Positions 25,363 to 35,067 of a stretch of DNA of 64,000 nt are shown here, piece by piece. A program made the position numbers and the translations under genes. Location of the stretch: the NCBI GenBank assembly GCA_031539345.1, contig JAVKMO010000017.1, positions 1-64,000 on the forward strand, given 5' to 3'. This stretch comes from JAVKMO01 sp031539345 (GTDB lineage Bacteria; Bacteroidota; Bacteroidia; Chitinophagales; Chitinophagaceae). Position 1 is the first letter of the stretch. Each line of letters begins with the position of its first letter. Under the pieces are notes generated by a model. The model was not told the origin of the DNA. It saw only the letters and a list, made by a program, of their open reading frames with translations, and searched no databases.

Positions 25363-26934
25363 ATGACTATGAACAAAAAACAACTTCTCATTATCGCAAG
25401 TATTGCATTTTTATCTTCCTTGTTGAGTATTTTTATTTACGGAAAAACTTTCCACTCCAATTCTTTTAATGGATCTTATCAAGGACAGATACCAGCCAAC
25501 TATACAAGCTTTATGCAACAACAAGGCGGCAAGAATGCTCCTGTAGATTTTGCTTTTGCCGCAAAAGCATCGATTGATGCAGTTGTTCATATCAACATTA
25601 AAGTCAAAGAAAAAATCATCGAACAACAACCTCAACAAAGAGGAAACAGGAAAAGACAAATGCCACAAGAAAGTCCTTTTGACGATTTCTTTGAAGACTT
25701 TTTTGAAGGCAATCCTTTTGGCGGTGGCGGCGGAGGTAAGCAAGTGATACCAGAACAAAAAGCAGCGGGCTCTGGCGTATTGATTAGTGAAGATGGCTAC
25801 ATTGTAACGAACAATCACGTTGTAGAAAAAGCGGATGAAATAAAAGTTACATTCAGTAATAAAAAATCATACACCGCAAAAGTAATTGGCAAAGACCCAA
25901 GTTCAGATTTAGCAGTATTGAAAATTGAAGGTTCAAAATTTCCATTTTTAATTTATGGCAATTCTGATGAAGCAGAAATTGGTCAATGGGTTTTAGCAAT
26001 TGGCTACCCTCTTTATTTAGATGTTACTGTAACTGCGGGTATTATTAGTGCAAAAGCAAGGTCTTTGGGCATTAACGCACAAGCAGCAGGAAACCTTTCT
26101 TCTGTAGAATCATTTATACAGACAGACGCTGCCGTGAACAAAGGAAATAGCGGAGGTGCGCTTGTTAATACAAAAGGAGAACTCATCGGCATCAATTCTG
26201 CTATCGCATCTCCAACAGGATATTATTCTGGTTACTCTTATGCAATACCAGTAAACATTGCAAAGAAAATTGTTGCGGACATCATTAAATTTGGTACTGT
26301 ACAACGTGCCTATTTGGGCATTTCATATCCAAGTCAAGAAAATGTTTCTGAAGAACAAGTAAAAAAATATGATTACAAACAAGGCGAAGGAGTTTTGGTT
26401 GTTGATGTGGCAACTGATGGGGCGGCAAAGGAAGCGGGTATGAAAGAAGGTGATGTGATTGTGAGAATCAATGACGCAAAAGTTGTAACGGGTGCAGAAT
26501 TAATAGAACAAATTGCGCGCTTTCACCCTGGAGACAAAGTGAAAATTACTTACAAACGTGCAGGTAAAGAAGTTGAAACAGCCGTTATTTTACGTGCAAA
26601 ATCAGGTAGCTACGCATCAATTAAATTTAATTCTTTAGGCGTAGAATTAGAAGCATTAACAAAAAAAGAAGCCGAAGATTTTAGAGTAAAAGGCGGCATC
26701 AAAGTGAAAGCAATTCAAGATGGAAAAATTCAAAATCAAACGCGCATTCGCAAAGGCTTTGTGATTACAAAAATCGAACGCAAAGAAATTACAACCGTAG
26801 AATATTTAAAAGAACTTTTAAATGGGTTAGAAGGTAGAATAGAAATTGAAGGGTTTTATCCAGAATATGACGGCAAGTTTTTCTATGAAATAGATTTAGA
26901 CGACAAGTCTGATGATAAAGAAAAAAACAGGTAA
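25363..26934 (+). CDS. Do/HtrA-type periplasmic serine protease (DegP/DegQ-like)
   Basis: The 523-residue protein starts with a signal or anchor helix (about residues 7-27). A trypsin-like domain has the full catalytic triad: His152 (TNNHVVE), Asp182 (SSDLAVL) and Ser263 (NKGNSGGAL). A Gly-rich loop lies near 120-126. Two PDZ domains follow (about 315-415 and 420-505), the first with EGVLVVDVATDGAAKEAGMKEGDVI. The expected role is degrading or refolding damaged envelope proteins. It stands alone between two terminators. Confidence 0.93.
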   Translation: MTMNKKQLLIIASIAFLSSLLSIFIYGKTFHSNSFNGSYQGQIPANYTSFMQQQGGKNAPVDFAFAAKASIDAVVHINIKVKEKIIEQQPQQRGNRKRQMPQESPFDDFFEDFFEGNPFGGGGGGKQVIPEQKAAGSGVLISEDGYIVTNNHVVEKADEIKVTFSNKKSYTAKVIGKDPSSDLAVLKIEGSKFPFLIYGNSDEAEIGQWVLAIGYPLYLDVTVTAGIISAKARSLGINAQAAGNLSSVESFIQTDAAVNKGNSGGALVNTKGELIGINSAIASPTGYYSGYSYAIPVNIAKKIVADIIKFGTVQRAYLGISYPSQENVSEEQVKKYDYKQGEGVLVVDVATDGAAKEAGMKEGDVIVRINDAKVVTGAELIEQIARFHPGDKVKITYKRAGKEVETAVILRAKSGSYASIKFNSLGVELEALTKKEAEDFRVKGGIKVKAIQDGKIQNQTRIRKGFVITKIERKEITTVEYLKELLNGLEGRIEIEGFYPEYDGKFFYEIDLDDKSDDKEKNR

Positions 26935-26972
26935 AACAGCCTTTTGTGTTCAAGCTGCAGACATTTAAAGAG

Positions 26973-27005
26973 AAAGCCCCAGACGATTTTGTTTGGGGCT
27001 TTTTT
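26973..27005 (+). terminator. Terminator after the htrA-like gene
   Basis: The stem AAAGCCCCA (26973-26981) pairs with TGGGGCTTT (26994-27002), followed by a T-run to 27005. It reaches the stop codon of the converging acyltransferase gene, so it may serve that side too. Confidence 0.8.
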
Positions 27006-27877
27006 TATACATCAATTTGTTTGTAAGAAACATCAAAAGAAAATTTCCAACGATTATGCGTCCATAAATAATTGTCTGGATTGCGTTGAATAGATGCCTC
27101 TAAATGCTTAACGTATTGTTTGGTTAAATCCCCAGCAATGTTTTTATCATAAACAATTTCATGCAACACAACTTCATATTTCCCTCTTTGTATTTTCTTT
27201 ATTTCAGCAAAAAATGGCTTTCCATTAAATAATGAAACGCTTTTTTCTGCCTCTGTCATAAACGGCGTTGCTTGGTTGAGAAAATTACACCAATACGCTT
27301 TGTGTGGATGGAAAGGTCTTTGGTCTGCCAATATGCCCAAGCTGTGTTGTTGATTTTTAAAACCACGCATTTCTTTTCCAAAAGAATACGCATTGATGAG
27401 TCGTGAGCCATATTGAGAGCGGATATTGAGCAATAGCCGATCAAAAAATTTATTTTGTTGAGGCAAATAAAAAACGTTGAAAGAAGGAAAATGTTCAGCA
27501 TGACTAAAAACCAAATTCACAAATTCCCAATTAAATTGATGACCTAAAAGACCGTAAAAATTGTCCCCGTCTTGAGCGGCTTTTTCAAATAAAGACAAAT
27601 CGCATTTTACCATTTCTGACAATTTTTTTTCAGAAATATTATACAACATAATTGTTTCTATCAGCCAATCAATAAGGTTGCGATAAAAATTTTTTTGAAT
27701 GATTTTTTTTTCATTCGCTGTATATTTAGGAAACGCGCGTGCAATATTTTTCGCACTCATTTCTTTTCTATACCCAACAATATAATACAGAACAAAAAAT
27801 AACACATCGCTTAAAGCATACAAAACTACGCGAGGTAATTTTGACAACAACAGAATTAACCAAGACAAAACTTTCAT
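27005..27877 (-). CDS. LpxL/HtrB-type lysophospholipid acyltransferase
   Basis: The 290-residue protein has an N-terminal membrane helix (LSWLILLLSKLPRVVLYALSDVLFFVLYYI) and the acyltransferase motif H-x4-E (GHQFNWE), the catalytic pair of the LpxL/HtrB family. Related segments are YSFGKEMRG, GILADQRP and TPFMTEAEKSV, and the usual terminal PDNYLWTHNRWKF is present. It should add a secondary acyl chain to lipid A, or act similarly on another envelope lipid. I prefer ATG 27877; one 4 codons upstream is possible. It follows ruvA on the same strand. Confidence 0.88.
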   Translation of the reverse strand: MKVLSWLILLLSKLPRVVLYALSDVLFFVLYYIVGYRKEMSAKNIARAFPKYTANEKKIIQKNFYRNLIDWLIETIMLYNISEKKLSEMVKCDLSLFEKAAQDGDNFYGLLGHQFNWEFVNLVFSHAEHFPSFNVFYLPQQNKFFDRLLLNIRSQYGSRLINAYSFGKEMRGFKNQQHSLGILADQRPFHPHKAYWCNFLNQATPFMTEAEKSVSLFNGKPFFAEIKKIQRGKYEVVLHEIVYDKNIAGDLTKQYVKHLEASIQRNPDNYLWTHNRWKFSFDVSYKQIDV

Positions 27878-27897
27878 ATCAAAAAACAAAACAAGAA

Positions 27898-28548
27898 TTA
27901 GGCAGAAATAATTTGTAACGACGCTTTTAAAAGGGCTTCGATGGATTGAATTGAAGGGTTATTCTTTACAACTTGTTGAACCGCATGTTCTGCTTGTTGC
28001 CGAGCAATCCCCAGTGCCGTTAATGCCGCAATCGTATCGTGCTGCAATTCAAATAGTGCATTGTCCGCAGCAGAAATAATAGACTCTATTGGAGCGTCAT
28101 TATTGGTTGTAGAAAGAGGCGAAGTGTGATGCGCTGGAGTGGATTTAATTTTCAACAATTTGTCTTTTAATTCTAACACAATGCGTTCTGCCGTTTTTTT
28201 TCCAATGCCTTTTACCTTTTCTAAAAGGCTGGTTTTGCTCTGTGTAATAATGTGATAAATTTCGCTTGGAGACAATGCCGACAGCATGAGTCTTGCCGTT
28301 GCTAAACCAACACCAGAAACACTAATCAACTGCATAAAAATCTCTTTTTCGCTTGCTTCAAAAAAACCGTACAAGCTATGAGCGTCTTCCTTGATGTGCA
28401 AGTGCGTCAACAACTTAACTTCTTTTAAATGTTGAATTTTTGAATACGTATAAAGGCTAATGAAAATTTGATAGCCGATGCCATTCACGTCAATGACAAT
28501 TTCTGTTGGTTTTTTTTCTGTGATAATTCCTTTGATGTATGAAATCAT
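27898..28548 (-). CDS. ruvA: Holliday junction DNA helicase subunit RuvA
   Basis: The 216-residue protein has the three RuvA domains: an OB-fold (MISYIKGIITEKKPTEIVIDVNGIGYQI), tandem helix-hairpin-helix motifs (SVSGVGLATARLML and KVKGIGKKTAERIVLELKDKL) and, after a variable linker, a C-terminal three-helix domain (DTIAALTALGIARQQAEHAV) that contacts RuvB. It binds four-way junctions to direct branch migration. ruvB is not in the window. Confidence 0.95.
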   Translation of the reverse strand: MISYIKGIITEKKPTEIVIDVNGIGYQIFISLYTYSKIQHLKEVKLLTHLHIKEDAHSLYGFFEASEKEIFMQLISVSGVGLATARLMLSALSPSEIYHIITQSKTSLLEKVKGIGKKTAERIVLELKDKLLKIKSTPAHHTSPLSTTNNDAPIESIISAADNALFELQHDTIAALTALGIARQQAEHAVQQVVKNNPSIQSIEALLKASLQIISA

Positions 28549-28712
28549 AATGCGATTTAATTTGTCTTAAAACGATAAGTTTTGAGAAGCGAATAGAGGT
28601 TGCCAATATTACTTTTGTATTGAACTCTTTTCAATAAAGAATTGCACTTGCAAAGCAAATATTGTGATTAGTTCTTTGTGACTTTTTATTTTTGAGAATT
28701 AAAAAATATAAA

Positions 28713-29219
28713 ATGAAAATAGAAAACTGTATTTCAACAGACATTGATGACATTTTGAATTTGTATGAAATGGCAATGTCCTATCAAAAAATAAAAGGTG
28801 CAACTATTTGGGGAAAAATTCACGCCGACGCTGTTGCAAATGAAATTGAGCAAAAGCGACAATGGAAAATGGTGATAGAAAATAAAATTGTTTGTGTTTG
28901 GACAACTACATTTTCAGATGCCCAAATTTGGCAAGAACGAAATCAAGCACCTGCTGTTTATATTCACAGAATAGCAACACATATTGACTGTCGGGGTCAG
29001 CATCTTGTACAACATATTGTAAACTGGTCAAAACAACATGCCCTTCATCACAATAAAAAATTGATTCGTTTGGATACGGTTGGCAATAATCAAGGCTTAA
29101 TCACTTATTATCAAAAATGTGGCTTTGATTTTTTAGGCTTAGTTCAGTTGTCTGAAACAAGGGACTTACCAGCACATTACCACCAAGCTCTTGTGAGTTT
29201 GTTTGAAATGAATATTTAA
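28713..29219 (+). CDS. GNAT family N-acetyltransferase
   Basis: The 168-residue protein has a GNAT fold: strand AVYIHRIATHIDCRGQHLVQHIVNWSKQHA fits the acetyl-CoA-binding beta4-alpha3 region, with Arg-Gly-Gln-His in place of the usual Q/RxxGxG/A. KLIRLDTVGNNQGLITYYQKCGFDFLG is the typical C-terminal part. I start at ATG 28713, not an upstream TTG. The acceptor substrate is unknown. Confidence 0.8.
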   Translation: MKIENCISTDIDDILNLYEMAMSYQKIKGATIWGKIHADAVANEIEQKRQWKMVIENKIVCVWTTTFSDAQIWQERNQAPAVYIHRIATHIDCRGQHLVQHIVNWSKQHALHHNKKLIRLDTVGNNQGLITYYQKCGFDFLGLVQLSETRDLPAHYHQALVSLFEMNI

Positions 29220-29244
29220 TAACAAATAAAAAATTTTCTTCGCT

Positions 29245-29276
29245 TTTGTTTTCCTCTGTTTCACCGGTTATTTTTC
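29245..29276 (+). promoter_or_regulatory. Putative promoter of the M1 aminopeptidase gene
   Basis: TTTG (29245-29248), a 20-bp spacer and TATTTTTC (29269-29276, one mismatch to TAnnTTTG) lie 21 bp before the start codon and fit the Bacteroidota promoter pattern. Confidence 0.35.
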
Positions 29277-29297
29277 ATTCAATATAAAAGCTGTACA

Positions 29298-31784
29298 ATG
29301 AAATTTTTCAACTTTAGTTTGTTTTTTTTCTTCTTTAGTATGAATATATTTTCTCAACAAAAAGAAACGATGAGTTTATTTTTTGAGAATAAGAAACAAT
29401 CTGAAAAAATACAACATCGAGAAATGACGTTTTCGATACTGCATATGAATCTTAACGTGAAGCCAGTTTTTCATCAACAAATTTTATACGGACAAGCTCA
29501 ATTAACCATTAGTCCTTATTGGTATCACGCAATCAATAACATTCAATTAGATGCTAAATACATGGATATTTACAGCGTAAAATTAAAACACAAAGACAGT
29601 GCCACAGCAACGCCTTTACGCTATACTTATGATAGTTTAATGTTGTCTATCGTCTTAAATAAAACGTATACCAACAAAGACACATTTGATATTTTAATTT
29701 CTTATTTATCTGACCCCAAGCGTATTCGATCTGTAGAATCGAAAGCGATCACCGACTCGAAAGGTTTGTATTTCATCAATCCAAATAAAACTGAAGCAAA
29801 TCTTCCTCAACAAATTTGGACGCAAGGAGAACCTGAAAACAATTCCGTTTGGTTTCCAACCGCAGAAATGCAACAGCAAAAATTTACGCAAGAAATTTCA
29901 ATTACAGTTCCTATAGCCTATAAAACATTATCAAATGGGTTGCTTACAAAAAGCATAATTGTCGATACAGGACTCCGAACAGATAAATGGACAATGAATC
30001 TCCCCCTGTCGCCGTATCTTGTTTTTTTTGGTGTAGGAGAATGGACAAGTTTTGCCGACTCTGTACATGGCATTCCTTTGCAGTATCATGTGCCATTTGA
30101 ATTTGCAAATTCAGGAAAAAGAATTTTTAAAAAAACGCCAAAGATGATAAGCACTTTTGAACAATTGTTTCAAGTGCCTTTTGTATGGCCAAAATATGAC
30201 CAAGTCGTGATTCATAATTTTGTAAGCGGGGCTATGGAAAATGCAACCATCGTTACGCATGACGCTCAAGCCTTGCAAGACAATCAAGATTTAGAAGATG
30301 AAAATATTTGGGAGAATGTTATTGCACATGAAATTGCCCACCATTGGTTTGGTGATTTGGTTACGTGTAAAAACTGGAGCAATTTAACCTTGAATGAATC
30401 CTTTGCACACTACAGTGAATATTTGTGGTTTGAAAAAGAGTATGGAAAAGATTATGCAGACTATTATAGACATAAAGAAACACAAGCCTATTTTAATGCG
30501 AGTGCTATGGAAAAAACATTGGTGCGGTTGAATTATGACAAACCAGAAGACATTTTTGACGAAGTCAGTTATAACAAAGGCGGTGCAATTTTACACATGC
30601 TTAGAAAATATTTAGGGGATAGCGTTTTTTTTAAATCATTACAAACGTATTTATTACAATATCAATTTCAAACAGCCGAAGTTGCCAATTTGCGTATTGC
30701 GTTTGAAAAAATCAGTGGACAAAATTTGGACTGGTTTTTTAATCAATGGTATTTTTCTCCAGGCAATCCTTTTGTTTCGGTTCAACGATTCCGTGATATG
30801 CCGAATAAAAAAATTCAATTGATTGTAAAACAAAATATTCAAGTAGGGGAAATGATTTACAAAATGCCCCTTGTTGTTAAAACGTACGAACGAGATACAA
30901 CGCATTTGTATCACTTTATGTTGGGAGCACATCATTCTAATACAGACACGCTCAATATACCATATTCTTTTTATCCAAACTTGGTGAGTATAGATCCCGA
31001 CGGAGATTTGTTGATGATTAAAGACGAGGTGCAAACGCCTGCGGAGTATGTGTATCAATTAAAAAAAGGAACTTCTTATGCTGAAAAACAGAATGCACTA
31101 CGACATCTTGCCAATTTCCAAACAACGCACCCCGAAGCCTTGCAAGCCTTGTTAGAAGCGACTTATGATTCTTCTTATGTCATTCGTTTGCACGCTTTAG
31201 CATCTATACAGTTTGACATTGATAGTATAAAAATAAAAGCGCGTCCTTATTTAATTCAAAATTACAAGACAGAAAAAAACAACCTTGTCATTGCAAAACT
31301 GATTGTGCTATTGAGTAAATACAAGTTGCCCGATTTTTACAAAAACAATAAGAATTTAATTTATAGCCCATCGGCAAAAATTGCGGTTGCGGCTTTGCAA
31401 CTCATTTTTGATTACGATTCAATAAAAAATTACAACACTATTGTTCAAGTTTTACAACAAGCAACAAATCCTAAAATTCGCAAACAAGCGTTCTCTTTGT
31501 TCTTGAAATACAAAAAGCAACATGCCAAAATTGATGTAAACGACTATTACAAAAAAATATCTTTGAATGCACGGTTTGATATTTTGACAGACTATTTAGA
31601 GTGCATATTCGCAACGAATAATGTAGAAACAATGAATGACGCAATTGCCTTGATTAAAACGATGAAACAACAATTACCGACTAATTATACATCACTAATA
31701 TCTTATATCGACACTCAATTAGACAATTCTTTAAGTGCTTTGAAAATTAAAAACCCAAGCCTTTACAACAACCTCCATCTTTAA
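29298..31784 (+). CDS. Exported M1 family aminopeptidase
   Basis: The 828-residue zinc peptidase has a signal peptide ending near FSQ (residue 19). It has an N-terminal beta domain, the substrate motif GAMENA, the zinc site H344-E345-x2-H348 with Glu367 (HExxH-x18-E), and a Tyr-containing segment DEVSYNKGGAILHML that supplies the transition-state tyrosine. Residues about 600-828 are helical and repeat-like (HEAT-like). It should trim N-terminal residues from peptides outside the inner membrane. The next gene starts 3 bp after its stop. Confidence 0.92.
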   Translation: MKFFNFSLFFFFFSMNIFSQQKETMSLFFENKKQSEKIQHREMTFSILHMNLNVKPVFHQQILYGQAQLTISPYWYHAINNIQLDAKYMDIYSVKLKHKDSATATPLRYTYDSLMLSIVLNKTYTNKDTFDILISYLSDPKRIRSVESKAITDSKGLYFINPNKTEANLPQQIWTQGEPENNSVWFPTAEMQQQKFTQEISITVPIAYKTLSNGLLTKSIIVDTGLRTDKWTMNLPLSPYLVFFGVGEWTSFADSVHGIPLQYHVPFEFANSGKRIFKKTPKMISTFEQLFQVPFVWPKYDQVVIHNFVSGAMENATIVTHDAQALQDNQDLEDENIWENVIAHEIAHHWFGDLVTCKNWSNLTLNESFAHYSEYLWFEKEYGKDYADYYRHKETQAYFNASAMEKTLVRLNYDKPEDIFDEVSYNKGGAILHMLRKYLGDSVFFKSLQTYLLQYQFQTAEVANLRIAFEKISGQNLDWFFNQWYFSPGNPFVSVQRFRDMPNKKIQLIVKQNIQVGEMIYKMPLVVKTYERDTTHLYHFMLGAHHSNTDTLNIPYSFYPNLVSIDPDGDLLMIKDEVQTPAEYVYQLKKGTSYAEKQNALRHLANFQTTHPEALQALLEATYDSSYVIRLHALASIQFDIDSIKIKARPYLIQNYKTEKNNLVIAKLIVLLSKYKLPDFYKNNKNLIYSPSAKIAVAALQLIFDYDSIKNYNTIVQVLQQATNPKIRKQAFSLFLKYKKQHAKIDVNDYYKKISLNARFDILTDYLECIFATNNVETMNDAIALIKTMKQQLPTNYTSLISYIDTQLDNSLSALKIKNPSLYNNLHL

Positions 31785-31787
31785 AAA

Positions 31788-32339
31788 ATGATCTCAAAAA
31801 TTCAAACACAATTGCAACTTTCAAAAACCAAGTGTTATACCCTATTGATTGGTGCGATGAGCGTAACAACAATTGTAAAATATATTATCGACGCATACCA
31901 AATCGCTTTGACGCAAAAAGCTGTTGCTCAATTTTATCCACTCTTCTTTTTTGTTGTGTATGCCAGCTCAATATTGATAGCCATTATTTTTTATCAACAA
32001 CAACAACAATCAGACGCGGGGTTTAAATATGGCACTTTATGGTTTACGGGTTTTCGATTTGTGGTTTTTAATTGTTTGTGCCAAATTGGAATTGTGTTAA
32101 TCATGGAATTAATTTTTCCAAGTATTAAAGCTGTTTTTTTGCATGATCAAGAAATTGCGATTACCAAAACATTGTTTAATAAAGAAAGTATTCAACAAAA
32201 CTTATTAGCCATAAAAAAATATTACTACTTATTAAAGACAGCATATTTTATGTTTGGTATGATTGTTTTAGGAACAATTTTAAATACCATCATTTGTCTT
32301 TTACTGAATGTCTATTATAAAAAAATAACCCAACGTTAA
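31788..32339 (+). CDS. DUF4199 family membrane protein
   Basis: The 183-residue protein has four hydrophobic helices (about 15-35, 48-66, 82-105 and 145-172) and the segment QQQQSDAGFKYGTLWFTGFRF between the second and third, which is characteristic of the DUF4199 family common in Bacteroidota. No function is known. It sits between the M1 peptidase and a glycosyltransferase with gaps of 3 and 4 bp, so it is part of their operon; in many Bacteroidota DUF4199 precedes a family-2 glycosyltransferase. Confidence 0.78.
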   Translation: MISKIQTQLQLSKTKCYTLLIGAMSVTTIVKYIIDAYQIALTQKAVAQFYPLFFFVVYASSILIAIIFYQQQQQSDAGFKYGTLWFTGFRFVVFNCLCQIGIVLIMELIFPSIKAVFLHDQEIAITKTLFNKESIQQNLLAIKKYYYLLKTAYFMFGMIVLGTILNTIICLLLNVYYKKITQR

Positions 32340-32343
32340 AATT

Positions 32344-33306
32344 ATGTTACCGTCCTTACAACTCAGTTTGCTTATTCCTTTATTAAATGAAGAAGAGTCG
32401 CTTTTTGAATTGACAAATGAAATTAAAACCGTTTGCAACAAACACAATATTTCTTATGAAGTAATTTTTGTTGATGATGGAAGCACGGACAATTCTTGGA
32501 CACTGATACAACAATTATTCCAAGAGAACCCTAATATTAAGGGCATTAAATTCAGAAAAAATTTTGGCAAAGCAATTGCCCTCAATGAAGGATTTAAAAT
32601 TGTGCGAGGCGACATTGTGATTACAATGGACGCAGACTTACAAGATAGCCCAGACGAAATTCCGGACTTGATGCGAATGATGCGCGAAGAGAATTTTGAC
32701 CTTGTTAGTGGATGGAAAAAAGTACGTTATGACAATGTGCTGACGAAAAACCTGCCGTCTAAATTTTACAATTGGGTAACAAGAAAGATGACAAAAATTC
32801 CGTTACACGATTTTAATTGTGGCTTAAAAGCCTATAAAAACAAGGTAATTAAAAACATTGAATTATATGGTGATATGCACAGATATATTCCTGTCATTGC
32901 AAAATCAGAAGGGTTTAAAAAAATTGGCGAAAAAGTTGTTATGCATCGTGTGCGTAAATATGGTGTTAGCAAATATGGTTGGGAGAGATTTGTGAATGGG
33001 TTTTTAGACTTATTGACCATTCGATTTATGAGCAAATTTGGAAAACGACCAATGCACTTTTTTGGATCTATTGGTTCTTTGTTTTTTTTCACAGGAGCAT
33101 TGATTTTGATTGAATTTTTGATTGAAAAATTGTTTTTCAACGTCTATGAAATCAATAAGCGTCCGCTATTTTCTTTTGCCATTTTATCTTGTATTATCGG
33201 CATGCAATTATTTCTTGCAGGGTTTATATCAGAACTTGTTGTTCGTAATAATGTAGAAAAAAGCCATCATCATTGCGTTGAAGAGTTGCTGAACTGTAAC
33301 TCATAA
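32344..33306 (+). CDS. Family 2 glycosyltransferase (GtrB/dolichol-phosphate-mannose-synthase-like)
   Basis: The 320-residue protein starts with a GT-A domain: SLLIPLLNEEESL, EVIFVDDGSTDNS, FGKAIALNEGF, MDADLQDSPDEIP (DxD motif) and a glycosylated-lipid-type HDFNCGLKAY. Two C-terminal membrane helices follow (about 237-257 and 275-300). It resembles undecaprenyl-phosphate sugar transferases, which move a sugar from a nucleotide donor to polyprenyl phosphate. The donor cannot be told. Confidence 0.9.
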   Translation: MLPSLQLSLLIPLLNEEESLFELTNEIKTVCNKHNISYEVIFVDDGSTDNSWTLIQQLFQENPNIKGIKFRKNFGKAIALNEGFKIVRGDIVITMDADLQDSPDEIPDLMRMMREENFDLVSGWKKVRYDNVLTKNLPSKFYNWVTRKMTKIPLHDFNCGLKAYKNKVIKNIELYGDMHRYIPVIAKSEGFKKIGEKVVMHRVRKYGVSKYGWERFVNGFLDLLTIRFMSKFGKRPMHFFGSIGSLFFFTGALILIEFLIEKLFFNVYEINKRPLFSFAILSCIIGMQLFLAGFISELVVRNNVEKSHHHCVEELLNCNS

Positions 33307-33312
33307 CACAAG

Positions 33313-34794
33313 TTAATAACCCCAATCTGTCGTTCCATCTTTGTTGTCTTTGATGACAATTTTGATGGCTTCTAATTCTTTACGAATTTTATCTGACGTA
33401 GCATAATCCTTTTCTTGCTTTGCTTTGTTGCGTAGCTCTAATAGCAAATTGACGCTTACTGTCAATTCTTGATTTACATTTTGAGGCGCTTGTAACCCTA
33501 AAATAGTTTCTATATATTTTTTAAAATAAGTTTGTAATAAAACAATCGTTGTTTTTGCCAATTGGGGGGCATCTGAATTTTTATGATGGATAGAATAAAT
33601 ATGAGGAATGATTTCAAAAAAAGACGCTAACACCTTTGCTGTGTTCACGTCATCATAAATATCCTTGTCTATTTTGTTCAATAAATTCAAAACGTTTGCA
33701 TCAGTTTCACTTTGTGTTGCATTAAATTTTTCGGCATCAAAATGTTGAACCAATTGGTGTGCTGTCCACAAACGCTGAAATGCTTTTTCTGCACTATCAA
33801 GGGCCGTCATACTAAAATCTAACGTGCTACTATAATGTGTTTGTAAAATAAAAAAACGAATTGTCATTGGTGCAATCGCTTTTGTAATGAGTGGATGCGT
33901 GCCGGCAAATAAGTCAGAGAATGTAATGACATTGCCATAGCTCTTTCCCATTTTTTTCCCGTTGATCGTAATCATATTATTATGCAACCAATATTTTGCA
34001 GGTGAACATTGATGTGCAATTGTGCTTTGTGCAATTTCACATTCGTGATGAGGAAATTGTAAATCCATGCCACCTCCATGAATATCAAAAGTGGGGCCAA
34101 GATATTTTGCACTCATTGCAGAACATTCAATATGCCAACCCGGAAAGCCATAACCCCAAGGGCTTTTCCACTTCATCAAATGTTGTTGGGGGGCATTTTT
34201 CCATAAAGCAAAATCTACTGCATTCTTTTTTTCATCTTGATTATTTAGTGTTCGAGAATTTTCCATCAAGTCTTCTAATTTCCGCTTACTCAAAATGCCA
34301 TAATCATGTTGTGCGGCATATTTTATCACATCAAAATATACAGAACCATTGACGACATAAGCAAATCCTTTTTCTAAAATTGTTTCTATCATATTGATTT
34401 GTTCTATGATATGCCCAGTTGCTGTTGGCTCAATCGATGGCGTTAAACAATTAAAAGCACGCATTGCCGCGTGAAAACGCATCGTGTATTTATGGACTAA
34501 TTCCATTGGTTCGAGTTTTTCGATAACCGCTTTTGAACTAATTTTATCTTCTGCATCTTTTCCTTCTTCTTCAAAATGCCCAGCATCTGTAATGTTTCTT
34601 ACATAACGCACTTTGTAACCATCAGACAAAAATAAGCGATACAACACATCAAACGTAATGTATGGACGGGCGTGTCCAAGGTGACTTTCTCCGCTTACCG
34701 TCGGTCCGCAAACATACATGCCAACGTGCTGTGGCGTTAATGGGGCAAATAATTCTTTCTTTTTGGTGATGTTGTTGAATAAAAAAAGTGGCAT
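33313..34794 (-). CDS. cysS: Cysteine--tRNA ligase
   Basis: The 493-residue class I synthetase has the HIGH-type motif SHLGHARP, zinc ligands Cys in YVCGPTV and in WHIECSAMS with HHECE, and the KMSKS-type loop KKMGKSYGN. The C-terminal anticodon-binding part ends in EAIKIVIKDNKDGTTDW. I chose ATG 34794 since MPLFLFNNITKKKE is the family start; the upstream frame adds a hydrophobic stretch with no homology. The gene converges on the glycosyltransferase 6 bp away. Confidence 0.95.
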   Translation of the reverse strand: MPLFLFNNITKKKELFAPLTPQHVGMYVCGPTVSGESHLGHARPYITFDVLYRLFLSDGYKVRYVRNITDAGHFEEEGKDAEDKISSKAVIEKLEPMELVHKYTMRFHAAMRAFNCLTPSIEPTATGHIIEQINMIETILEKGFAYVVNGSVYFDVIKYAAQHDYGILSKRKLEDLMENSRTLNNQDEKKNAVDFALWKNAPQQHLMKWKSPWGYGFPGWHIECSAMSAKYLGPTFDIHGGGMDLQFPHHECEIAQSTIAHQCSPAKYWLHNNMITINGKKMGKSYGNVITFSDLFAGTHPLITKAIAPMTIRFFILQTHYSSTLDFSMTALDSAEKAFQRLWTAHQLVQHFDAEKFNATQSETDANVLNLLNKIDKDIYDDVNTAKVLASFFEIIPHIYSIHHKNSDAPQLAKTTIVLLQTYFKKYIETILGLQAPQNVNQELTVSVNLLLELRNKAKQEKDYATSDKIRKELEAIKIVIKDNKDGTTDWGY

Positions 34795-35067
34795 ATCAAA
34801 AAACAAAAAAAATAAAATACAGAAAGTTCTGTCGTTACCTTGCAAACTAATTTTTACAGTCAAAAGAAAAGAGTTAAAATCTTTCTGTCGTTATTTTGTG
34901 TTATGCGAATATTCGTTTGCGATTTGATTTTATAATAAAAAAAATCAAATATAAATTATATAAAAAATTCGAGTCCGATAAAAATAAAAAACTTTCAATA
35001 AATAGTTCTGAAAGCCTTTAAAATAGGCATCGATGCTTCGTATCGGAACACTTAAACTCACCTTAGT
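34795..35067. other. Intergenic, AT-rich, no gene seen
   Basis: These bases upstream of cysS hold its probable promoter, though no clear box is visible. A 10-bp perfect palindrome GCATCGATGC lies at 35027-35036, close to the edge of the transposase remnant. No coding signal is supported. Confidence 0.4.
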